Part shown: positions 46,362 through 55,400 of the stretch, piece by piece
Layout: each line of letters opens with the position of its first letter
How positions within the stretch are numbered: position 1 is the first letter of the stretch
Assembly (NCBI RefSeq): GCF_011044495.1
Contig: NZ_CP049143.1
Location: 2,294,001-2,358,000 of the forward strand
Direction of reading: 5' to 3'
DNA: 64,000 nt
From: Roseimicrobium sp. ORNL1
Lineage (GTDB): Bacteria; Verrucomicrobiota; Verrucomicrobiia; Verrucomicrobiales; Verrucomicrobiaceae
The notes under the pieces: generated by a model
Told to the model about the DNA's origin: nothing
The model's database searches: none
The model's input: only the letters and a program-made list of their open reading frames with translations
Program-made: the position numbers and the translations under genes

Positions 46362-47003
46362 TTACTTCAGGGACTTTTTGGCGGTGGCCGCCCTGGCGTT
46401 GCGCTGCAGCTCTTCCTCCGCGGCGCGGGTCATGGCGGTCTTCTGGCCCTCGTTGAGAATGCCATCCAGCTTGTTCAGGAACTGCTCTTCGGTGTCCTGA
46501 GTCTTCTCCTCCTGGATGCGCTTTCGTGCCGCTTCATCCGCCTTCACAGAGGCGAACTTGTCGGCATACACGATGCCCGTCTCTTCAATGGCAGCCGCGT
46601 GGGCGGCGTTGATCTTTTCAATGAGCGCCTTCTGATCCGGAGTGAGGATGGCATTCACCTGCTCGCGCAGGCGGGTCATCGCTGTATCGAGGGTCGCACG
46701 CGCCTTTTCGCGTTGTTCAGCAGTCACGCTGGGGTCGGACTTTGAAATGCCGCGTGCTGCCTGCACGGCCGCATCACGCATCATCTCGGCGCGCGCCTTG
46801 GCGATTTGTTCCCGCTGCGCTTCCGTGAGCAGGAGCGTGGCGTTCAGGCCGGGAACGAAGGCCAGCACGTAGCCACGCTTGGGAGAGTTCCAGAAGGGAT
46901 AGTCAGACACCTCGCTCCGTTTCTGCTTTTCTTCCGCGCCCAGCGTCACCGCGAGCATCGTGAATCCGGCGCAGAGCACCGTGAGGAAGGTGGACGTTTT
47001 CAT
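46362..47003 (-). CDS. CpxP/Spy-like periplasmic protein (213 aa)
   Basis: MKTSTFLTVLCAGFTMLAVT is a signal peptide. Two LTxxQ motifs of the CpxP/Spy family are present: LTEAQREQIAKARAEMMRDA and LTPDQKALIEKINAAHAAAI. The mature protein is entirely helical and charged, ending RNARAATAKKSLK. CpxP/Spy proteins are periplasmic chaperones or adaptors. Here it is the first gene of the operon with DUF1549/1553 (71 bp downstream) and DUF1501, suggesting a shared envelope function. The start at 47030 is less likely as it only adds a poor leader. Confidence 0.75.
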   Translation of the reverse strand: MKTSTFLTVLCAGFTMLAVTLGAEEKQKRSEVSDYPFWNSPKRGYVLAFVPGLNATLLLTEAQREQIAKARAEMMRDAAVQAARGISKSDPSVTAEQREKARATLDTAMTRLREQVNAILTPDQKALIEKINAAHAAAIEETGIVYADKFASVKADEAARKRIQEEKTQDTEEQFLNKLDGILNEGQKTAMTRAAEEELQRNARAATAKKSLK

Positions 47004-47249
47004 GACCTGGCAGACTTCAGTTGGCAACAAAAGCAGCCGTTGCAGCAGGCCAGTGGGGGCTCTGGTCGTTGCTCAGGTGAGCGGTAGACGTGGCGGAATG
47101 CATGAGCCCCGGGTTGAGCGGGGCTGATGGTTTCAAACGTGACGGTTTTGCTTAAAATTGCAAATTGGAAAAATTGGGTTTTACTTAATTTGGCGGTGAA
47201 GCGAAGGAGAAACGTCTCGCAGCCTGAGACCCACGCGCTCTTCTCTGCG

Positions 47250-50200
47250 CTACACCCGCCGTCTCCGGCGCAATACCACGCCTGCGAGGCCGAACATCAG
47301 CAACATCGCGCGGCCGGGTTCAGGCACGGCGCCGACGACGACCACGATGCCGTTCGAATCGAAGAGGGAGAGATCATAGGACAGACCTGCTCCCAGAGTG
47401 GGCAGGTACAGGTCCTGGAACGCCGACCAGGCGCGGTCGCCTGGAGCGTTCAGCCGGTTCATTTCAAAGAAGTCCAGGAGGTCCATGACGTCGCCGGCTT
47501 TTAGTTCGTAACCTGCGGTCTGCATTTCGATGATGGCACCCGCATCCAGATTCATGGTATCCGCGTGGAGCCGATCATGCTCGCCGGTTTCGTTCTCGTA
47601 GACATTGAGCATCGTGTCGAAATACGCGGAGAGATTCCCCATGTTCGCCGCGATGCCCGCCGCGTCATTGAAGATGAAGGAGCCGCTTCCTCCGAGTTCA
47701 AAAATGATGCTTGGAACCGTGGAGGCCGCCTGGCGGTGCACCGTCAGGGCACCAAGTGTCAGCGTGCCGACGGTGCCACCCGCCGCGGTGTTTCCAGGCG
47801 TGATCTGGCCGCCGTCCCGCACGGTCACCGCACCCTCGATGCGCCCCGTGCCACCCAGTTTGCCGGTGCCATAAACATCCACCGCGCTCCTGCCCGTTGC
47901 GGAGCCGATGGTATTCGTGACGTAGAGCGTGCCGGAGCGCACCTTGGTATTTCCTTCGAAGTCGTTGTTCCCCGAATCGAGAGTCACACTACCCGTGCCC
48001 GCGACCGTGAAGGTGCCGGTGCCGTTCATCGCATTCGAGAAGGTGACGTTGTCCGAGCGATTGATCACCAAGTTGCCACCGGAAAGGACCACCTCGCTGG
48101 CTGCAGCCAGAGAACCTGTGGTGCCACCATTGCCCAGTTGCAGCACCCCGCCTGATACCGTGGTCTGGCCGGTGTAGGTATTGGCGCCCAAAAGGATTTG
48201 GGTACCATCCCCGCTCTTCGTGTAGGAGAGTGTGCCGCCTCCAGTACCATCCTCGAGGGCACCTCCGCCAAACCCTCCCACACCGCCAAAACTGTAGGTC
48301 GCACCGGCGGCGACACGTGTCTCAAGGGTGCCGCTCTCACCAGTGGAACTGCTGCCACGCACGACGCCCGAGCTCAAAAGACCGCCGATCACTTCCTCAT
48401 TGCCTGCCAGATCCAATTTTCCGTTGAATGTCATATAGACAAGGGAGGTGTCTGCGATTTGATGAGACTGCATCAATCTCACCGTATCGCCCAGAAACAG
48501 GTTTCCCGCGATCGCCGTGGCGCCATCCGATTTGTTTAGCAGGAGAGTGAATGTGCTGCCGAGTGTGGAGCCTATCGAGGTTTGTCCCGTATACGTATTG
48601 GAAGTCGAGCCGCTGAAAACCACCGTGCCGTCTCCTGAAAATGCGAGTGTGCCTTCTCCTCCTGTACGGAACGAATTAAAGTCGTCGCGATAAATCCCCT
48701 CACCAGTGAGTAAGGCTTCCCCGCTGATGGTACCGGAGAATTCCAACCGGCGGCCAGTTTCCATACGGATGGTGCCCCCACCTGACATCAGCATCACGTT
48801 GCGTCCCGTCTCTGAGTCTGTTCCGGTGCCCGCGAGGTTGAGGGTGCCACCATTGAAGGTGAGAGTGTTCTCCGTGGCGGAGGTTGAGTTACCCAGATTG
48901 CTGTTCCCGGAGTCGGCAATCTGCGAGACACTCAGGGTGCCGCCTGTGATGAAGGTGCCGCCGGTGTACGTGTTGTTTCCGGTGAGGTGGAGCCAGCCGG
49001 TGCCTGCCTTTGTGAGAGCGGTGGCAGATCCGTTATCCTCGATGACGGAGGAGATGGTGGCTTCGGTGGTGCTGTTCTGGATGATCACCAGATCCGCACC
49101 CGCGGCGCCACGCAAGGTGCCGCTAGAGATGGTCGCGCCTGCACCGCTGGTGATGAGAATGCCCCCGCTGGCGACGGTGTTCGTGCCGGTGAGGTTCAAG
49201 GTGGTGTCAGCCTCGGCGAAGCGCAGGCTGTTCACCGTGGCATTCGTGGCGCTCTGTGTGCCGGTGGTGACGTTCACGTTGTTCGCCGCAGCCGTAAAAT
49301 CATTCGCTACGTAGCCGGTGTAGGCCACCACGGCGCCATCGGCGGTGTTGGTGCTGTTCTTTGCCCAGTCAGTCCCACCCACGGTGACGAATCCCCCGAG
49401 GATGCCACCCGCATCATTGAGCGTGTCCGTGGTGGCCAGGGTTGGATTGTTGTCCACGTTCAGCGTGGCACCCACGTCACGCTGGATGGCGTTCAGCTGG
49501 AACACCAGCGCACCGCCTTCGTCCATGATGGTGGATGCACCTGCCGCCAGCCGTAGTCCGAGAACGACATCCAGGGTGGTGGTGGTCGTTGAGTCTCCAG
49601 CGCGACTCAGGTAGCCGCCCGAGAGGGTGATTTGCTTGGAGTCATTGGCCTTGTTCTGAAACCGGACCACGGCGTTGTTGTCTACATACAGCGTGCTGGA
49701 GGAGACACCTAGATCCGCGGAACCGACCCACGTCATGGTTCCCTGCTTGGCATGCACGTCTCCGAGGTGGTGCACGCTCGGGCCCTCCAGGACGAGTTCG
49801 GCGGCCCCAATCTTGGTGAGCGCGAAGCCGTTGCCCGCGAGGGTATCTTCAAAATCATAACGCGCATGCACGGCCAGGGTGGTGTGGCCGGTGAGCGTCA
49901 CGTTGCGCAAACTCAGCGGATCACGCGTGGGTCCCAAAAGAAAGTCGAGCGGGTCACCGTAGACAAGGGCGCCGTTGCCACCGACGCCGTGGCCAGCCAC
50001 CTCCAGTGTCTCGTCTTGATTGAAGCCGTTGTTGACGTTCAACGTGGCGCCCGCCTGCACCACCGTCTTGTAAATAATCGAACCCAGTGAACCGACACCT
50101 CCCGTGGCGAGCGTGCCCTCGGCCACCGTAATCACGCCCCAGTAGTCTTCATTGGATTGGTTCCAGGTGAGGGTGCCTGTGCCCACCTTGACGAAGTTCA

Positions 50201-52304
50201 GGTTGTCGCCGAGTTGCCCGGAGAAACTCGTGGAGCTGTTGTCGCTACCCGCGGTCAGGGTCTTCATACCGCCGATGACATTGGTATTTGTGATGAGGCC
50301 GGCGGTGTTGCTGTCCTGGCTGGAAAGGGAGGCAACGCTGAGATTGTGGCCGTTGAGATCCAGCGTGCCACCTTCCACGGCGAGGGTGTTTGCTGAGTTG
50401 ATCGCATTTGCGTGGTTCACCTGCAGGGTGCCAGCGTTTACATATACCCCGCCGGTGAAGCTGTTCGCTGCGGAGAGACTCGCGGTGCCGGTTCCGCTCT
50501 TCACGAGAGCCACGGCATGGCTGCCGTTGTCCACGATGGTGGCGGTGATATCGAGTGGCCCGCTGGAGTATTGGTGAAGAATGACCTCACCGGTGCTGCC
50601 TGCGCCTGTGCCTGCGGTCAGGGTGCCATTGCTGATGGTCACCGGTGTGCCGCCGCTCACGAGAAGACCACCGGATTCCACCCGCAGTGTGTGGCCACCC
50701 AGATTGACCGTCGTCGTGCCCGATGTGGCGAGGTTCAGCGAGTTCACTCTGCGGTCCGCGGTGAGTGTGATGTTGCCGAAGGACTTCGCGTTCGCTTCGA
50801 AGGTCCAGTCGGCTTCCCCGCTGGACTCGGACGAATCGAGCTGCGACACGCTGGGAACAGGTGAGTTCACGTAGGCGGCAAATTCGTATCCCACCGTTGC
50901 CCAGCCGCCAATGATGCCATGATCTTGAGATGGCGGTGCCGTGATCTTTATCCGGTCCCCCTCGACGCCAACCTGAGACCCGAAGATGCTGAGAGTGGCG
51001 CCCTTGTTTCGCGAGAGCGAGGCCAGAGTCAGCTCGTTGTGAGTGGGTCCAATGGGTTCACTCTCGGGGAAAGTCCACCCGATCCCACTCCAGAGTTCGA
51101 CAGTACTTGCTCCTGCTGCAACGGTGACCGCTCCCAAATTCTCGGTGCTCGTGGCCACGGTGCCATCGTGCTTCATCACCAAAGTGCCGCCCCGAAGTGA
51201 CACCATCGCAGCATCGTTCACGCGATTGCTGGAGTTGCCGGTCGAGGTATTGAAGAGGCTCAGCTTGCCGCCTGTTGAAAGCACCACGCTGCCGGTCTCC
51301 GTCAAAGCTCCATCACCGGCGATTTCCAAGGTGCCGCCTCGCACGGTCGTGTCACCTGTGTAGGTGTTCGTGCCGGTAAGGGTGAGCTTGCCAGTATTGG
51401 CCTTGGCGAAATGGAGTACTCTCCCCGTAGAGCCATCGCGAAGGACACCGCTGTAGGTGTCGTCTACAGCATTGTTGACGGTAAGGGTGCTCACGGTATT
51501 GCCAAATCCGAAGCTGCCAGCGTGAATGACGCCGCCCCCACCGGTGCTTCTGATACTGCCCACTGTTTCGCTGAAGCCGTTCAAGTCAAAGACCCCGCCC
51601 GTGATGCCTGTGCCGGTGAAGTTCAGCACGGTGTCGGTGTCGGCGATTTGGTGGCTGCGACTGAGCTGGAGGCTCGCTGATGCAGTGCCGTTGCCAATGT
51701 TCACCGTGACGCCGGAGGCGATGGCTTGCGGAAGCTGGCTGTCGTAATTGGATGTCTTGTTGAGGATGATCCTGCCGGAATAGATATTCAGTGGTCCTGT
51801 GAAGGTGTTGCTGGTGTTGCCACCCAGGGTGAGAGTGGACGTGCCCTGCTTGGCGATGTTGGTGCCCGCCAGCACCGAGTTGATCGTCCCATTCTGATTT
51901 AGCCTGATGATTCCATTACTCATGGAGATGGTGCCGCCGGTGATGGTGTAGCTGGAGAGGCTGGGGGTGCCAAAAGGTGCGAAGATGATGAGTTGGGTGT
52001 TTACCGTGCCGGTGACGGTCACATTACCTGTCGAGCCGGTCGCGAGGCCCGTGCCGAAAGTGACAAAGTCCCCATACTTGAAGGTTTGGTTGTCCGCGTT
52101 TGTGCCGAGGTTGCGAAAGTTTCCGCCACCGGTAGTCCAGGTACCACTGCCATCCTGCGCGCCCGCCGTGCCGGGATCGGCATCGAAAAGGAGATTCGCT
52201 CCCTGTGCCGTGGAAATGCCAAAGGCAAGCAGCGCGCAGAGGGCTGCTCTGAGAGGATTGGAAAGCAAACGGGAGATATGGAGTGAACGATGGTAGGGGA
52301 GCAT
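47250..52304 (-). CDS. Giant autotransporter-repeat protein with PEP-CTERM sorting tail, copy 1 (1,684 aa)
   Basis: MLPYHRSLHISRLLSNPLRA then LLAFGISTAQGANLLFDADP is a signal peptide and the start of the mature domain. The body is Gly/Thr/Asn-rich with autotransporter-associated beta-strand repeats, for example TGTNTYTGDTTVRGGTLEIA, AANSFTGGVYVNAGTLQVNH, GNNTYTGGTFITGGTLSV, GANTYTGQTTVSGGVLQLG. The C-terminus is KAGDVMDLLDFFEMNRLNAP, LSYDLSLFDSNGIVVVVGAV and PEPGRAMLLMFGLAGVVLRRRRRV, a PEP-CTERM tail (PEP, membrane helix, Arg cluster). There is no outer-membrane beta-barrel. Likely surface-exposed; no exosortase is in the window. The ATG at 52304 begins at the signal peptide; frames from 52346 and 52364 add a weaker leader. 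Confidence 0.9.
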   Translation of the reverse strand: MLPYHRSLHISRLLSNPLRAALCALLAFGISTAQGANLLFDADPGTAGAQDGSGTWTTGGGNFRNLGTNADNQTFKYGDFVTFGTGLATGSTGNVTVTGTVNTQLIIFAPFGTPSLSSYTITGGTISMSNGIIRLNQNGTINSVLAGTNIAKQGTSTLTLGGNTSNTFTGPLNIYSGRIILNKTSNYDSQLPQAIASGVTVNIGNGTASASLQLSRSHQIADTDTVLNFTGTGITGGVFDLNGFSETVGSIRSTGGGGVIHAGSFGFGNTVSTLTVNNAVDDTYSGVLRDGSTGRVLHFAKANTGKLTLTGTNTYTGDTTVRGGTLEIAGDGALTETGSVVLSTGGKLSLFNTSTGNSSNRVNDAAMVSLRGGTLVMKHDGTVATSTENLGAVTVAAGASTVELWSGIGWTFPESEPIGPTHNELTLASLSRNKGATLSIFGSQVGVEGDRIKITAPPSQDHGIIGGWATVGYEFAAYVNSPVPSVSQLDSSESSGEADWTFEANAKSFGNITLTADRRVNSLNLATSGTTTVNLGGHTLRVESGGLLVSGGTPVTISNGTLTAGTGAGSTGEVILHQYSSGPLDITATIVDNGSHAVALVKSGTGTASLSAANSFTGGVYVNAGTLQVNHANAINSANTLAVEGGTLDLNGHNLSVASLSSQDSNTAGLITNTNVIGGMKTLTAGSDNSSTSFSGQLGDNLNFVKVGTGTLTWNQSNEDYWGVITVAEGTLATGGVGSLGSIIYKTVVQAGATLNVNNGFNQDETLEVAGHGVGGNGALVYGDPLDFLLGPTRDPLSLRNVTLTGHTTLAVHARYDFEDTLAGNGFALTKIGAAELVLEGPSVHHLGDVHAKQGTMTWVGSADLGVSSSTLYVDNNAVVRFQNKANDSKQITLSGGYLSRAGDSTTTTTLDVVLGLRLAAGASTIMDEGGALVFQLNAIQRDVGATLNVDNNPTLATTDTLNDAGGILGGFVTVGGTDWAKNSTNTADGAVVAYTGYVANDFTAAANNVNVTTGTQSATNATVNSLRFAEADTTLNLTGTNTVASGGILITSGAGATISSGTLRGAAGADLVIIQNSTTEATISSVIEDNGSATALTKAGTGWLHLTGNNTYTGGTFITGGTLSVSQIADSGNSNLGNSTSATENTLTFNGGTLNLAGTGTDSETGRNVMLMSGGGTIRMETGRRLEFSGTISGEALLTGEGIYRDDFNSFRTGGEGTLAFSGDGTVVFSGSTSNTYTGQTSIGSTLGSTFTLLLNKSDGATAIAGNLFLGDTVRLMQSHQIADTSLVYMTFNGKLDLAGNEEVIGGLLSSGVVRGSSSTGESGTLETRVAAGATYSFGGVGGFGGGALEDGTGGGTLSYTKSGDGTQILLGANTYTGQTTVSGGVLQLGNGGTTGSLAAASEVVLSGGNLVINRSDNVTFSNAMNGTGTFTVAGTGSVTLDSGNNDFEGNTKVRSGTLYVTNTIGSATGRSAVDVYGTGKLGGTGRIEGAVTVRDGGQITPGNTAAGGTVGTLTLGALTVHRQAASTVPSIIFELGGSGSFIFNDAAGIAANMGNLSAYFDTMLNVYENETGEHDRLHADTMNLDAGAIIEMQTAGYELKAGDVMDLLDFFEMNRLNAPGDRAWSAFQDLYLPTLGAGLSYDLSLFDSNGIVVVVGAVPEPGRAMLLMFGLAGVVLRRRRRV

Positions 52305-52365
52305 TTGCTGTGTGAGAAGAGCGTGAGCGAACTCGGATGTTGTCATGGACCTGGGTGCATGCAAA

Positions 52366-52428
52366 GCGAGCTTGTTGGCGCATCGCTGTGTGGAGCAATC
52401 CCACAGGAAGTTGCGCCGGAAGCTTGCG
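52366..52428 (-). terminator. Long hairpin directly after the second giant gene
   Basis: Starting 1 bp beyond the TAG (52430-52432, minus strand): CGCAAGCTTCCGGCGCA pairs with TGCGCCAACAAGCTCG, with an inner hairpin CTGTGGG/CCACACAG. There is no T tract, so it could be a 3' stabiliser instead of a terminator. Confidence 0.45.
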
Positions 52429-52429
52429 T

Positions 52430-55400
52430 CTACGATATCTGCCGCCTCCGGCGCAGCACCATCCCAGCGAGGCCGAACATCAGGAGCATCGCCCGGCCGG
52501 GTTCAGGCGCGGCGCCGATGACGACCACGATGCCGTTCGACTCGAAGAGGGACAGGTCATAGGACAGGCCCGCACCCAAGGTGGGCAGGTACAGATCCTG
52601 GAACGCGGACCAAGGGCGGTCGCCCGGGGCGTTCAGCCGGTTCATCTCCATGAAGTCCAGGAGGTCCATGACATCACCGGCTTTCAGCTGGTAGCTGAGT
52701 GTCCGCAATTCGACGGTGGCTCCGCCCTCCAGACTCATCGTGCCCTCGACGTTCAGCCGATCATGCACGCCGGATTCGTTTTCATATTCATCGATCTTCG
52801 TGGCGAAGTACGTGGTGAGATCTCCCATGTTCGCCGAGATGCCCGCCGCATCGTTGAAGATGAAGGAACCGTTGGACCCGAGTTCCAGAAGGATGCTCGG
52901 GCGCGAGAAGGCCTGACGGTTCACGGTCAGACCACCCAGCGTCAGTGTGCCGATGGCACTGAGGAACGGCACGTTGCCCGCGATCAGTTGCCCACCGTCG
53001 CGTACCGTGGTGTGGCCGGCAATGCGTCCAGTGCCGCTCAGCACGCCAGTGCCGGAGACGATCACCGCAGTGCTGCCCGTGGCGGAGCCCGTGGTGTTCC
53101 TGACGTAGAGCGCGCCGCTCAGCACTTCGGTGGTGCCTGCGTGTGTATTCGCGGAATCGATGGTGATGTTGCCCGTGCCTGTGATCGCAAAGGTGCCGGT
53201 GCCGCTCATCGCGTTGGAGAAGGTCCTGTCGTCCGAGTGATTGATGGCCAGTCTGCCGCCGTCGAAAACCACATTAGTTGCGGTCGCAAGCGTGCCGGTG
53301 GTGCCACCATTGCCCAGTTGCAGCGTGCCTTCCTTGAGGGTCGTGGTGCCTGTGTAGGTGTTGCTGCCCGTGAGGATTTGTGTGCCTGCGCCGCTCTTCG
53401 TGTAGGAGAGCGTGCCGCCGGAGCCGTCCTGAATTTGTCCGGCAAAAGTGTAGCTCTTACCCGCAGCTACGTTGGTTTCGATGGAGCCGTTCGCGGCAGC
53501 GAAGTTGCGCACCGAACCGGAGCCCAGGCTACCTATCAGGCCGCCGATGGTTTCACTGTGACCCTCCAGGTGAAAGGCACCGTTCCCCACACTCATGATG
53601 GAGGTGTCGGCAATTTGGTTCGACTGATCCAGAACCAAAAAGCCACTGACGCTCACTTCGCCCGCAATGGCTGTCGCTCCGCCTGATTTATTCAACCTCA
53701 GCGTGCCGTCCGAAACTTCAACCCCTCCGGTGAAGGTGTTTGACTCTGTGCCGCTGAATATCAGAGTTCCTTCGTATGTTTTCTGGAAAGTAGTCATGTG
53801 GGAGTCGCCTTCTCCGGTGAGAAGCGCTTCTGAGCTTATCACACCGGAGAGTTCCAGTTGTCGTCCTGCACCCACCCTCAGCACGGCGCGACTGTCCGAC
53901 ATGATCATCACATTGCGCGCCGTCGCTGAATCCGTTCCCGTGTCCAGCAGGGACAGGGTGGTGCCTGATCCGTTGAAGGTGATCATGTTGTTCGTGCCAC
54001 CCGTGGAGTGACCCAGGTTGCTGACTCCCGAGTCTGCAATTGAATTGACTTCCACCACGCCTCCCACCAGGAAAGTGCCTCCGGTGTAGGTGTTGTTCCC
54101 TGTGAGTTCAAGGATGCCGACGCCGGATTTGGTGAGTGCCGTGGCGGAGGTGTTGTCCGCGATGGTAGAAGAAATCTCAACACGCGCGCCGCTGCCCTGG
54201 ATGATGACCAGATCGCCGCCAGCGGATCCGCGCAGGGTACCGCCCGCAATGGTGGAGTAAGCGCCCGCGGTGAAGAGAATGCCTCCGCTCACGACGGTGT
54301 TTGTGCCGGTGAGATTCAGCGTGGTGCCGGCTTGGGAAAAACGCAGGCTGTGCACCGTGGCGTCCGTCGCGCTTTGGGTGCCGGTTACATTCACGTTATT
54401 CGTGGCGCTGGAGAAATCATTCGCCGCATATCCGGTGTAGGCCACGATGGCGCCATCGTCGGCGTTGGTGTTGTTCTTCGCCCAATCTGTGGCGCCCACG
54501 GTGATGAAACCTCCCAGGATACCGCCGGCATCGTTGCGGGTATCCGTGGTGGCGAGGGTGGCATTGTTGTCCACATTCAGCGTGGCGCCCACGTCGCGCT
54601 GAATCGCATTGAGCTGGAAGACCAGCTGGCTGTTCGTGTGCACGATGGAGGACTTGCCGACGGCGAGCTTCAGCCCACCCACCACATCCAGCACCTGCCC
54701 TGCGGCTCCGGACGCGGTGCCATTGCGCCGCAGCGTGCCGCCCGCCAGCGTGATGCGTTTGGCGTCGCTGTTCTTGTTGGTGAACTGTGCGGTGGCTCCC
54801 AGCGCTGTGGCTCCGCTGTTCACATACAGAGTATTGGTGGAAACACCCAGGTCCGCAGAACCGCTCCAGGTGACGGTGCTCAGCTTGATATGCACGTCTC
54901 CGAGATCCTGCACGTTTGCACCCGACAGGAGGAGATCTTGAACGCCAACCTTGGTGAGGTTGAACCCGCCACCCGCAAGTGTGCCATCAAATTGATATCC
55001 GTCTGCATCCACGCGTAGTGTGGTATGCCCTGTCAAGGTCATGTTCCCAAAGGTGTGGGTGGAATGCGAATCTGACACGATCGCGCCGCGCCCATTCACA
55101 CCGTGCCCGGCCACCTCCAGCACTTCGTCGTGGCTTATTCCAAGGGTGATGTCCAAGGTCGCACCCTCCTGCACCACCGTCTTGGATGCCGCACCCGTGG
55201 CACCCAGTGCCGTAGCGCTGCCTGTGGCCAGCGTGCCTTGAGCCACGGTGACGATGCCCTCGTAGCTCGCGTTCGACTGGTTCAGCGTAAAGGTACCGGT
55301 GCCCGTCTTCGTGAAGTTCAGGTTCGCACCAAGCTGACCGGAGAAGGTGGTGGAACTGTTGTCGGCGCCCGCCGTGAGTGTCTTCGCGCCGCCTGTGGCG

